Source: Comamonas koreensis (GTDB lineage: Bacteria > Pseudomonadota > Gammaproteobacteria > Burkholderiales > Burkholderiaceae_C). From it: 64,000 bases of DNA. Both the position numbers and the translations under genes were made by a program. The notes beneath the pieces were generated by a model. The model made no database searches. It was not told where the DNA came from and saw only the letters and a list, made by a program, of their open reading frames with translations. The stretch is from NCBI RefSeq assembly GCF_021026195.1, contig NZ_JAJNCT010000009.1:1-64000 (forward strand), in the 5' to 3' direction. Positions 56,458-64,000 of the stretch are shown one piece after another. The first letter of the stretch is position 1, and the number at the start of each line of letters is the position of its first letter.

Positions 56458-57271
56458 GACCCAATCCTTGTTCAAATTAACCAGCCTCAACCTCAACGGC
56501 ATCCGCTCCGCTGCCACCAAGGGCGTGATCCCCTGGATTGAGACAACCCGGCCCGATTGTATTTGTGTGCAGGAAATCAAGGCACAGCAAGCGGATATGC
56601 TGGACAAGTTCGACGTCATCGACGAGATGAACGGGTATTTCCAGTTCGCCGAGAAGAAGGGCTATTCGGGCGTGGGCATCTACACCCGCCATGCACCCAG
56701 CGATGTGGTGATCGGCTTTTCGCCCAACGAGTTCGATGCCGAGGGCCGCTATGTGGAGCTGCGCTTTGACACGCCCACGCGCAAGCTCTCCATCATCAGC
56801 TGCTACTTTCCCAGCGGCAGCTCGGGCGAGATCCGCCAAGCCGCCAAGTACCGCTTTCTGGCCGAGCTGCACCCGCACCTGATGCGCCTGCGCGCCGAAC
56901 GCGACTTCATCCTCTGCGGCGATGTCAACATTGCCCATACCAATGCCGACATCAAGAACTGGCGCAGCAACCAGAAGAACAGCGGCTTCCTGCCCGAAGA
57001 ACGCAGCTGGATGACCCAGCTGCTGGAGAAGGAGACCGAGACCGGCGGCCTGGTCGACGTGTACCGCGTGCTGCAGCCCGATACCACCGACGCCTGCTAC
57101 ACCTGGTGGAGCAACCGGGGCCAGGCCTATGCCAACAACGTGGGATGGCGCCTGGACTACCACCTGGCCACGCCAGCGATTGCCGCACTGGCCCGCAAGG
57201 AACACATCTACAAGGATGTGAAGTTCTCGGACCACGCCCCGATCACCATCGATTACGACTTCCAGCTGTAA
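56456..57271 (+). CDS. xth: Exodeoxyribonuclease III family AP endonuclease
   Basis: A 271-residue endonuclease/exonuclease/phosphatase-fold enzyme of the exonuclease III family, acting at abasic sites in DNA repair. Motifs are SLNLNGIRSA, CVQEIKAQQAD (catalytic Glu), LCGDVNIAH, YTWWSNRGQAYANNVGWRLDYHL and SDHAPITID. The ATG at 56456 follows GGGAGA located within the pyrE coding sequence. ExoIII-like enzymes in this family act as Mg-dependent AP nucleases. Confidence 0.93.
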   Translation: MTQSLFKLTSLNLNGIRSAATKGVIPWIETTRPDCICVQEIKAQQADMLDKFDVIDEMNGYFQFAEKKGYSGVGIYTRHAPSDVVIGFSPNEFDAEGRYVELRFDTPTRKLSIISCYFPSGSSGEIRQAAKYRFLAELHPHLMRLRAERDFILCGDVNIAHTNADIKNWRSNQKNSGFLPEERSWMTQLLEKETETGGLVDVYRVLQPDTTDACYTWWSNRGQAYANNVGWRLDYHLATPAIAALARKEHIYKDVKFSDHAPITIDYDFQL

Positions 57272-57326
57272 GTCATCCAACGGGTCGCCTGGCTTGGGCA
57301 GCCCTGCCCTTCATCCGGGAGCTTCC

Positions 57327-57914
57327 ATGCGCCTTTCTACTGCCCCTTTCCTTCTGGCCTGCCTGCTGGCCAGCACAGCCGCCTGCGCCAAGGATGCGTC
57401 CGACTACAGTGCGCAGGAACTGGTGGAAGCGCTGACCCAGCGGCTGTCCAAGTCGCTACTGGCCGGGCCTACCCGCGATGCGCCACCCAACACTACAGCC
57501 ATTGTGGTGCTGGAAGGCAAGGCACTGCCGCTGGCGGCCAAGCTGCAATCCACACCCGGTATGCGCGTGCTGAGCCACGAGCAGCTGGTGGCTGAGCAGC
57601 GTGCCAACTTTCTGATCATCTCGCAACTGGGGCAGCAGGGGCCTGACATGTTGGTGGACTACGAGACCCCCAACAATGCCTCTTTCGGCACCCTGCGCAT
57701 CCAGCAGAAGGACGGCAAGCTGGTCTTCAAGGCCGAAGACACCTACCGCAGCAGCAGCGGCGCACGTGCCACCTATGCCAGGCTCTACGGTGGCCAAGCC
57801 TGCCGCAACGGCAGCGAGATGGCCTACCGCTTCAACTATGCCGATCGCTTTGCCCGCAGCGGTGAGTGCCCGGTCGAGCGCTTTCCCACGAGCGACTCCG
57901 CCTTCGAATGGTAG
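57327..57914 (+). CDS. Exported hypothetical protein
   Basis: A 195-residue protein with a signal peptide (MRLSTAPFLLACLLASTAAC) that may also be a lipoprotein signal; the lipobox is weak. The mature domain, LVEALTQRLSKSLL...AIVVLEGKALPLAAKLQSTPGMRVLSHEQLV, is not one I recognise. The ATG at 57327 has GGGAG upstream. It is convergent with pntB. Confidence 0.72.
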   Translation: MRLSTAPFLLACLLASTAACAKDASDYSAQELVEALTQRLSKSLLAGPTRDAPPNTTAIVVLEGKALPLAAKLQSTPGMRVLSHEQLVAEQRANFLIISQLGQQGPDMLVDYETPNNASFGTLRIQQKDGKLVFKAEDTYRSSSGARATYARLYGGQACRNGSEMAYRFNYADRFARSGECPVERFPTSDSAFEW

Positions 57915-57927
57915 GTGCTAGCCAGCG

Positions 57928-59343
57928 CTAAACCTCGCTCTTGAGCGTTGCCAGCACCTCATCGAGCATCTGCTTGGCATCGCCAAACAGCATGCGGTTG
58001 TTGTCCTTGTAGAACAGCGGATTGTCCACGCCGGCATAGCCGGTCGCCATCGAGCGCTTCATCACGATGGACTGGCGCGCCTTCCAGACCTCCAGCACCG
58101 GCATGCCGGCAATGGGGCTTGTGGGGTCATCCTGCGCAGCGGGGTTCACGATGTCGTTGGCGCCGATGACCATGGCCACATCGGTATCGGGAAAGTCGTC
58201 GTTGATCTCGTCCATCTCCAGCACGATGTCATAGGGCAGCTTGGCCTCGGCCAGCAGCACATTCATGTGGCCGGGCATGCGGCCCGCCACCGGGTGGATC
58301 GCAAAGCGCACCTCCACCCCGCGCTCGCGCAGGGTACGGGTGATCTCGTTGACGGTGTGCTGGGCCTGGGCCACGGCCATGCCGTAACCGGGCACGATGA
58401 CCACGCGCTTGGCCTCGCGCAGCATCTCGGCGGTGTCGGCCGCTGTTACCGCCACTACTTCGCCCTGGGGCGCTGCGCCTGCCTGGCCCGCCGCTGCGGG
58501 CGCGCCACTGCCAAAGCCGCCGGCAATCACGCTGATAAAGCTGCGGTTCATCGCCTGGCACATGATGTAACTCAGGATCGCTCCCGACGAGCCCACCAAA
58601 GCACCAGTGACGATCAGCAGGTCATTGCCCAGCATGAAGCCGGTAGCGGCTGCGGCCCAGCCCGAGTAGCTGTTGAGCATCGACACCACCACCGGCATGT
58701 CGGCGCCGCCAATGGCCATCACCATGTGCACGCCAAACAGCAGTGCGATGGCGGTCATCACCAGCAGCGCCAGCATGCCCAGGCCAATCGATGCGGTCTG
58801 CACAAACCAGCAGCCCAGCGCGACCACCACCACCAGCCCCAGCAGGTTGAGCAGATGCCGTCCGGGCAGCAGCAGCGGCTTGCCACCAATGCGGCCATTG
58901 AGCTTGCCAAAAGCCACCAGCGAGCCCGAGAAGGTAACCGCGCCAATGAGAATGCCGATATAGACCTCGGCCGCGTGGATGGCTCTCTCAGCGCCTTGCA
59001 GCGGATGCGAGGTATCGACATAGCTGGCAAAACCCACCAGGCAGGCGGCCAGGCCGACCAGGCTGTGCATCAGCGCCACCAGCTCGGGCATCTGGGTCAT
59101 CTTGACCCGCTTGGCGGCATACAGGCCTATGCCGCCACCCAGCACCAGCGCGATGACAATCGCCACCACGCCGGACTGCGACACGCGCGGGCCAAACACG
59201 GTCACCAGCACCGCCAGGCCCATGCCCAGCATGCCCAGCAGATTGCCGCGCCGCGCGGTCTCGGGGTGTGACAGCCCGCCCAGGCTGAGGATGAACAAAA
59301 TGGCAGCGCCCAGGTAGGCAACGGTTGCGAGGCTTTCGGTCAT
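57928..59343 (-). CDS. pntB: NAD(P) transhydrogenase subunit beta
   Basis: PntB forms most of the proton channel and holds the NADP(H) domain of the membrane transhydrogenase. The 471-residue protein has eight or nine transmembrane helices, then a C-terminal domain with [18 protein letters not shown] (NADP-binding) and [13 protein letters not shown]. Last gene of pntAB, 18 bp after pntA. Confidence 0.95.
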   Translation of the reverse strand: MTESLATVAYLGAAILFILSLGGLSHPETARRGNLLGMLGMGLAVLVTVFGPRVSQSGVVAIVIALVLGGGIGLYAAKRVKMTQMPELVALMHSLVGLAACLVGFASYVDTSHPLQGAERAIHAAEVYIGILIGAVTFSGSLVAFGKLNGRIGGKPLLLPGRHLLNLLGLVVVVALGCWFVQTASIGLGMLALLVMTAIALLFGVHMVMAIGGADMPVVVSMLNSYSGWAAAATGFMLGNDLLIVTGALVGSSGAILSYIMCQAMNRSFISVIAGGFGSGAPAAAGQAGAAPQGEVVAVTAADTAEMLREAKRVVIVPGYGMAVAQAQHTVNEITRTLRERGVEVRFAIHPVAGRMPGHMNVLLAEAKLPYDIVLEMDEINDDFPDTDVAMVIGANDIVNPAAQDDPTSPIAGMPVLEVWKARQSIVMKRSMATGYAGVDNPLFYKDNNRMLFGDAKQMLDEVLATLKSEV

Positions 59344-59361
59344 GCGGTTCTACCCCCTGGC

Positions 59362-61032
59362 CTATTTGCGGAACATGGCCAGCATGCGGCGCGTCACCGC
59401 AAAACCACCAAACATATTGATCGCCGTGAGCACCAAGGCCACAAAGGCCAGTGCGCCAATCAGCAGCCCCGGCCGGTCCGTGCCCACCACGCTGGGCGGC
59501 GCTATCTGCACCAGCGCGCCAATGGCGATGATGCTGGATATCGCATTGGTCACGCTCATCAGCGGCGTGTGCAGCGCGGGCGTCACGTTCCAGACGACCA
59601 TGTAGCCGATAAAGCAGGCCAGCACAAACACCGTGAGGTGGCCCAGGAAGGCCGCCGGCGCATGGGCGCCAATGAGCCAGAAGAGCAGCGCCAGCACCGC
59701 AAAGAGGATGGCCAAGGTGCGCGCAGGCAGAGGGCTGCCGGCACCATGGCCATGGCCCCGCTTTTTGGCCGCAGCCGGGCTGGCTGCTGCCGTGCCCGCA
59801 GCAGCAGTAGCAGCAGCCGCTGCCGGCTTGGCCACGGGCGCCGCCGCCAGCGCAGGCGCGGGCCAGCTGATGCTGCCCTGGTACACCACCGTCAGGCCCC
59901 GGATCGCATCGTCCTCCATGTTCACCACCGCATGCCCATCCTTGGCCTTGCACAGCTCCTCGGTCAGGCGCAGCAGGTTGTTGGCATACAAGGTGGAGGA
60001 CTGCGCCGCCAGGCGCGAGGCCAGGTCGGTGTAGCCCACAATCGTCACGCCATGGCGCACCACGGCCTCGCCGGGCACCGTCAGCTCACAGTTGCCGCCC
60101 TGCTCGGCGGCCATGTCCACAATCACGCTGCCGGGCTTCATCGCCTGCACCATCTCGGCCGTGATCAAGCGCGGCGCGGGCTTGCCGGGGATCAGGGCCG
60201 TGGTAATGATGATGTCGGCCCATGCGGCCTGCTGCGCATACATCTGGCGTTGCGCCGCCTGAAAGCCCTCGCTCATCACCTTGGCGTAGCCGCCGCCACC
60301 ACCGCCCTCTTCGGCATAGTCCACCGGTACAAAGGTACCGCCCAGCGACACCACCTGGTCCGCCGCCTCGGCCCGCGTATCGTTGGCGCGCACCACCGCG
60401 CCCAGGCTGACGGCCGTGCCGATTGCCGACAAACCCGCAACCCCGGCACCCGCAATAAACACCTGCGCAGGCGGCACCTTGCCCGCCGCCGTGATCTGCC
60501 CGCTGAAAAAGCGCCCAAAGGCATGGGCCGCCTCGACCACTGCCCGGTAGCCGCTGACACCTGCCATCGAGGTCAGCGCATCCATCTTCTGCGCGCGGCT
60601 CAAGGTGCGCGGCAGCGCATCCATCGCCAGCACCGTCAACCCCTTGGCTGCCAGCTGCGCCATCAGCTCGGGGTTTTGCGCAGGCCAGACAAAGCCGACC
60701 AGGATCTGGCCGGCATGCATCCATTGGATTTCTTCGGCAGTAGGTGGCCGTACCTTGAAGAGAATGTCGGCCCCCGCCCAGATCGCCGAGCTGGGCAGCA
60801 CCTGCGCACCCGCTGCGCGGTAGGCCTCGTCGCCAAAACTGGCCGCCTCGCCAGCGCCTGCCGCGACGCTGACACGAAAGCCCAGTTTCACCAGCTTCTC
60901 CACCACCGCAGGCACGGTGGCCACGCGCTTTTCACCGGCGAATATCTCGCGCGGCACCCCTATGCACTGCGGGTTGGCTGGCGGCGGCTGCGGCGCCTCT
61001 GCTGCGGACGTCGGTGACAAGGTACTGGACAT
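59362..61032 (-). CDS. pntA: NAD(P) transhydrogenase subunit alpha
   Basis: PntA binds NAD(H) and supplies several membrane helices. The 556-residue protein is a single fused chain, unlike the split alpha subunit of many alphaproteobacteria. The NAD domain has [16 protein letters not shown], then an Ala-rich flexible linker (about 395-440), then three helices ([16 protein letters not shown]... [19 protein letters not shown]). It makes NADPH from NADH using proton motive force. Together with pntB it forms one operon. Confidence 0.95.
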   Translation of the reverse strand: MSSTLSPTSAAEAPQPPPANPQCIGVPREIFAGEKRVATVPAVVEKLVKLGFRVSVAAGAGEAASFGDEAYRAAGAQVLPSSAIWAGADILFKVRPPTAEEIQWMHAGQILVGFVWPAQNPELMAQLAAKGLTVLAMDALPRTLSRAQKMDALTSMAGVSGYRAVVEAAHAFGRFFSGQITAAGKVPPAQVFIAGAGVAGLSAIGTAVSLGAVVRANDTRAEAADQVVSLGGTFVPVDYAEEGGGGGGYAKVMSEGFQAAQRQMYAQQAAWADIIITTALIPGKPAPRLITAEMVQAMKPGSVIVDMAAEQGGNCELTVPGEAVVRHGVTIVGYTDLASRLAAQSSTLYANNLLRLTEELCKAKDGHAVVNMEDDAIRGLTVVYQGSISWPAPALAAAPVAKPAAAAATAAAGTAAASPAAAKKRGHGHGAGSPLPARTLAILFAVLALLFWLIGAHAPAAFLGHLTVFVLACFIGYMVVWNVTPALHTPLMSVTNAISSIIAIGALVQIAPPSVVGTDRPGLLIGALAFVALVLTAINMFGGFAVTRRMLAMFRK

Positions 61033-61180
61033 GGATGCGCGCTCCTGGTTCAGGGATCAACTCGCTTGCAGAGCGCCGGTATGCCCGGCCATGCCTGCAG
61101 CGCTGAACCCCTTGTATCACGGGCCAGCGGTTTGGGCTACGCGCATTTTTGCCTAGGGCCGCCTATCGCGCCCTGGCACT

Positions 61181-62860
61181 TCAGTCCAATCCACCCAGCC
61201 CCATCGCATTGCCGTGCCGATCACGCAAACGGGTCATCGTGCCACCACGGTTCATGATCGGCATTTGCAAGAACTGGTGCCAAGCCCAACCTATCTGGGG
61301 AGCAAGTTGCCCGCAACTGACGTCCGCATCGTATCGATCGCTCACCAAAGAACAAAACACCGAGCCATCAGCTGTGGTCACCACGTCTCCAACCACCTGG
61401 GTCAGCTCCAAGGTCTTCTGGGCCCGATGGAGAAACCACTTGCCGAGCATTGCCTCCGGGAAATTGGCCGGCTTCTCCAACTGCAAACGGCGGATACGGA
61501 CCGGGCTTTCTCCGGGTAACTGTAATTGGCCTACGGTCCACCACAACGACGCTTCGTTGGGCGGGGTATCAGAGCGGTCATTGGCGATATCGTAGGCAAA
61601 CTCCAGCTGTGCATGGCCTGCCTGGCTGCGCCATTGCGCGGATTGCTTGGCACCGCCCACACTGCGGCCGCCTGCATACTCATCCATCGGAATGGAGGCC
61701 ACCGAAGCCATGGATTTCACCCCTTTGCTCAGATAGGCCGCACTGCCCATATGAAAGCTCGGCTGCAGATCGTCGCGGTAATGGTAGACCTGCAAGATGG
61801 CCGTATTGCCCTGGATGTCCAGCGCCAGTCCTCTGCCCGGCTTGCCGGTCAGCTCATCCTCTACCACCCAGGTGCCATTGATGGGCATCAAGGTCGAGAC
61901 GTTTTCCGTGGAAAAGCAGCTGACCTGGCACGCTCCACCGCGCAAAAAAAGCCCGCGCTGGTAGTTCTGCTCGACAGAGGTGGTCCATGTTGTGTTGCCC
62001 TCTTGGCGACGGCCGCCAACCTCGTGCGCTCCCAGGTTATAGCCAGTAATGGTTTGCGCCTTTCCCGCCGGTGCACCTTGCAATTGCACGCTGCCCACCA
62101 GGTCATAGCCCACCAGCTCAAAAGTCAATGCCGCCACGCGATAGCTCGCCGCATCATTGGCCGGTGTGGCTGTGTTGGGGTGCGAGCAATGCCAACGCGC
62201 GCGCTGACCCTGCAGTTCGCAGTTCAACTCTTCAAAAGCAGTGAAGTAAGGGGTGTTGTACCCTGCCTGTGCCTCCATCAAAGTGAGTCGGAAGCGGCCA
62301 TCCGACATCCGCGTCAGTTCGCTCTTCCATTGGTTGCTCACATCACCTTGGCCATCCAGCACCAGCATCGACAGCACGCGTATCCCCGTTTGCGCACGCG
62401 GGTTCGTGACGTTGGCGTCATCGCTGCGCACCACAAAGCGTTCGATAGCCATCTCTGGCTCGCCGGGGAACTGCACCGTGCCAGCAACGCCGTTGCGAAA
62501 ACTCACACGCACATCCCCAATGGATTTGTCTTCAACGGCATCGCGCGCTTCGCTTCCAAAGCTGCGGCCGCCTTTGTAGCGCATCAGTGGCGCAGTGACG
62601 CTGTTGCCGTCCATCTGGCCGGTGGCTGTGTAGAACGTTGCATCCCCATTCTTCTCATAGCCAAACACCTGCATGAAGAAGGTGTTGCCCTGCACATCAA
62701 TCGCCAGGCCTCGGCCAGGCTTGCCGTCCAGTTCATCGCTCACCACCCAGGTGCCCGCCTGGGGCGTGAAATCACGTGCTGCCCAACCAGGGCTGCTTAT
62801 CAGCGCGGCGCCCGCCAAAATGATGGATTGAAAAAATGGAATACCCAGCGCTTTTTTCAC
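61181..62860 (-). CDS. Exported protein with internal repeat
   Basis: A 559-residue secreted protein. The start is most likely GTG at 62858-62860 (KKALGIPFFQSIILAGAALI...), preceded by GGAGG eight bases upstream; an ATG 30 codons earlier is less likely. After signal cleavage near GWA, a domain starts GTWVVSDELDGKPGRGLAIDVQGNT. A second copy, GTWVVEDELTGKPGRGLALDIQGNT, begins about 300 residues later, each followed by a KGGRSFG or YAGGRSVG motif. I do not recognise the family; the duplication points to a two-domain envelope or extracellular protein. Confidence 0.75.
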   Translation of the reverse strand: MKKALGIPFFQSIILAGAALISSPGWAARDFTPQAGTWVVSDELDGKPGRGLAIDVQGNTFFMQVFGYEKNGDATFYTATGQMDGNSVTAPLMRYKGGRSFGSEARDAVEDKSIGDVRVSFRNGVAGTVQFPGEPEMAIERFVVRSDDANVTNPRAQTGIRVLSMLVLDGQGDVSNQWKSELTRMSDGRFRLTLMEAQAGYNTPYFTAFEELNCELQGQRARWHCSHPNTATPANDAASYRVAALTFELVGYDLVGSVQLQGAPAGKAQTITGYNLGAHEVGGRRQEGNTTWTTSVEQNYQRGLFLRGGACQVSCFSTENVSTLMPINGTWVVEDELTGKPGRGLALDIQGNTAILQVYHYRDDLQPSFHMGSAAYLSKGVKSMASVASIPMDEYAGGRSVGGAKQSAQWRSQAGHAQLEFAYDIANDRSDTPPNEASLWWTVGQLQLPGESPVRIRRLQLEKPANFPEAMLGKWFLHRAQKTLELTQVVGDVVTTADGSVFCSLVSDRYDADVSCGQLAPQIGWAWHQFLQMPIMNRGGTMTRLRDRHGNAMGLGGLD

Positions 62861-63065
62861 CTTCTGCCTCCTTTGATTATTGAGGCAGTATATACAGCAA
62901 TTCAGCAATATTGCATTCGCCAATACATACCATGCAGTGTGCAAATGCATGGCGTACTACTCAAGGCGTGTGCACCGGGTATAAAGAAATTTCCAGCCCG
63001 ATTCCCAAGGCTCCGGCAAGCTGTACGAGCACAGCAGGAAAGGCCAGATATTGAAACCCTTCCTC
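62861..63065. promoter_or_regulatory. AT-rich control region of the repeat-containing exported protein
   Basis: 205 bp with a perfect palindrome GCAATATTGC (62905-62914) and, on the minus strand, TATACT or TATATA that could be a -10 element. No clear -35 and no gene. Confidence 0.35.
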
Positions 63066-63308
63066 TCAGGCCTCTCGCGCAAAGACCAGCGTCGCGGCCG
63101 ACTCCGGCGTCTGCATCATCCATCGGATATCGGCGGCATGGTCACTTAGAAATGCCAACGCATCCTGCAGCTGGCCGGGAACATCATCGAAGTCGCAGTC
63201 GCTCACCAGGAAATGGGCGGTGCCGCTTTCCAGCCGATAGGGTTGGATCGTGGTATTCACCAAACAAGCTTCCACATTCAAAGCTGAAACTCGCAATACT
63301 GCGCTCAT
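63066..63308 (-). CDS. Small hypothetical protein
   Basis: An 80-residue soluble protein starting MSAVLRVSALNVEACLVNTT, with two Cys in the first half. GGGAGA precedes the ATG (63306-63308). Acidic C-terminal half. No known family; possibly cotranscribed with the upstream cupin gene. Confidence 0.6.
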   Translation of the reverse strand: MSAVLRVSALNVEACLVNTTIQPYRLESGTAHFLVSDCDFDDVPGQLQDALAFLSDHAADIRWMMQTPESAATLVFAREA

Positions 63309-63443
63309 CGCCAATATCTCCCTCGCTGTTTTTGGTGCTTTATTGCGCTAGAGAATGGCCGATTATTCAGGCGACTCTCCAAGCAAAAATTCTAGCGAAG
63401 ATGCCGCGAGGCCCGGCATCTTCCGCCTTTGCATGGGCCGCGC

Positions 63444-63869
63444 TCAGATCCAGAGATCATTCGCCACCGTACGCGCTCCCGCCTCCCCATCCCCCGTATT
63501 CGCCACCCCACGCGGCTCGATCAGCAGCAGCTGGACCTCGTCCTGCGCAAAGGGCTTGTGCTCGAGGCCCTGGGGGATGACGGCCATTTGGCCGGCCTGC
63601 AGGTGGAGGGCACGGATGCTGCCGCTGGCATCGCGCAGGTCGATGCGCAGCTGGCCGCCCAGGACGATAAAGGTCTCATCGGTGTCGCTGTGCTGGTGCC
63701 AAAGAAATTCGCCGGCGATCTTGACGACCTTGAACTGGTAGTCGTTCATCTCTGCGACCACGCGCGGCTGCCAGTGGCCCTGCAGCTGTGCGATCTTGTC
63801 CAGCAGATCGATGGACTGGCCTTGGCCTCGGTGGTGGGGTGCGCGAGAGGTTTCGGCAGGTGCGGACAT
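63444..63869 (-). CDS. Cupin-domain protein
   Basis: A 141-residue single-cupin protein. The metal motifs are visible: GEFLWHQHSDTDETFIVLGGQLRI (HxH...E) and GLEHKPFAQDEVQLLLIEP (His). The ATG at 63867-63869 starts MSAPAETSR. Such small cupins may bind a metal and a small ligand or act as isomerases or dioxygenases; nothing here says which. Confidence 0.85.
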   Translation of the reverse strand: MSAPAETSRAPHHRGQGQSIDLLDKIAQLQGHWQPRVVAEMNDYQFKVVKIAGEFLWHQHSDTDETFIVLGGQLRIDLRDASGSIRALHLQAGQMAVIPQGLEHKPFAQDEVQLLLIEPRGVANTGDGEAGARTVANDLWI

Positions 63870-63949
63870 GGTGTTGCTGTAGGTGTTGAAAACAGCAGCC
63901 AGCTTAAGCATGCGCAGCCCGGACGTATTGAACGTTTGTGGTGCCAGGT

Positions 63950-64000
63950 TCAGCGAGGGGGTGCATGGCGCATCACCTGCAGCCAGCGCCCCGGGGTGAT
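63950..64000 (-). CDS. Possible 3' end of a gene running out of the window
   Basis: The minus strand reads TPGRWLQVMRHAPPR then TGA in frame from the window edge. It could be the end of a larger gene but is too short to judge. Confidence 0.25.
   Translation of the reverse strand: MTPGRWLQVMRHAPPR

Noticed and set aside
56458..56619. Upstream extension of pyrE by 54 codons
   Set aside because: It overlaps the conserved N-terminus of the exonuclease gene and matches no PyrE sequence; the ATG at 56457 has its own ribosome-binding site.
61526..63580. A 684-codon plus-strand open frame opposite the repeat-containing exported protein
   Set aside because: It spans a coding gene and two small genes in antisense, has no signal or domain, and lacks a ribosome-binding site. 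The minus-strand gene has a signal peptide and internal repeat.

Overview
The window is a contiguous, GC-rich chromosomal segment from a betaproteobacterium, almost certainly family Comamonadaceae and most like Comamonas. The evidence is gene order and protein character: a str operon (rpsL-rpsG-fusA-tuf), mreB-mreC-mreD-mrdA divergent from gatCAB, HemJ next to an Asp-type HemB, and a fused PntA. Nearly all of it is ordinary core genome. I see no insertion sequence, prophage, CRISPR array, tRNA or rRNA.

Layout. 1-4,093 is the str operon on the minus strand, cut off inside tuf. 4,423-8,564 (minus) holds a D,D-carboxypeptidase, an alpha/beta hydrolase, a thioredoxin-fold [2Fe-2S] ferredoxin, a VanZ-like protein and HemJ. 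hemB and a CorA/ZntB-like transporter follow on the plus strand, then a periplasmic nucleotidase, a dienelactone hydrolase and a Bcr/CflA-type exporter with a divergent XRE regulator. 16,332-21,015 (plus) has an SDR followed by creB-creC-creD and a 65-residue fourth gene; an exact TTCAC-N6-TTCAC CreB tag lies just upstream of creD. 21,087-25,329 (minus) is a five-gene MCE lipid-transport operon. A GMC oxidoreductase follows, then an AT-rich non-coding stretch with a promoter-like -10, two stem-loops and a strong terminator (a candidate small RNA or leader), then a TSUP permease.

28,716-33,509 (minus) is the cell-shape cluster mreB-mreC-mreD-mrdA without rodA; 33,722-37,114 (plus) is gatC-gatA-gatB. 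The next 6 kb is more accessory: a secreted protein with a duplicated domain, three very short Gln-rich genes each with its own ribosome-binding site, and two tandem paralogous membrane proteins. After a thioesterase and a nitroreductase comes a minus-strand operon of a TauD-type dioxygenase with a complete CUT1-type ABC importer, then serA and a divergent Old Yellow Enzyme gene.

52,565-64,000 has small envelope proteins, a GNAT acetyltransferase, Tag, pyrE and an exonuclease III gene whose start codons overlap head to head, the transhydrogenase genes pntA-pntB, a secreted protein with an internal repeat, and a cupin. Recurring themes are the cell envelope (DacA-type PBP, PBP2, Mre, CreBCD, MCE transport), heme synthesis and redox metabolism. 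I found no clear new multi-gene defence or mobile system. The best leads are the structured RNA at about 27.5 kb, the Gln-rich mini-gene cluster, the Cre tags, the pyrE/xth start overlap, and the dioxygenase plus sugar-type importer operon.
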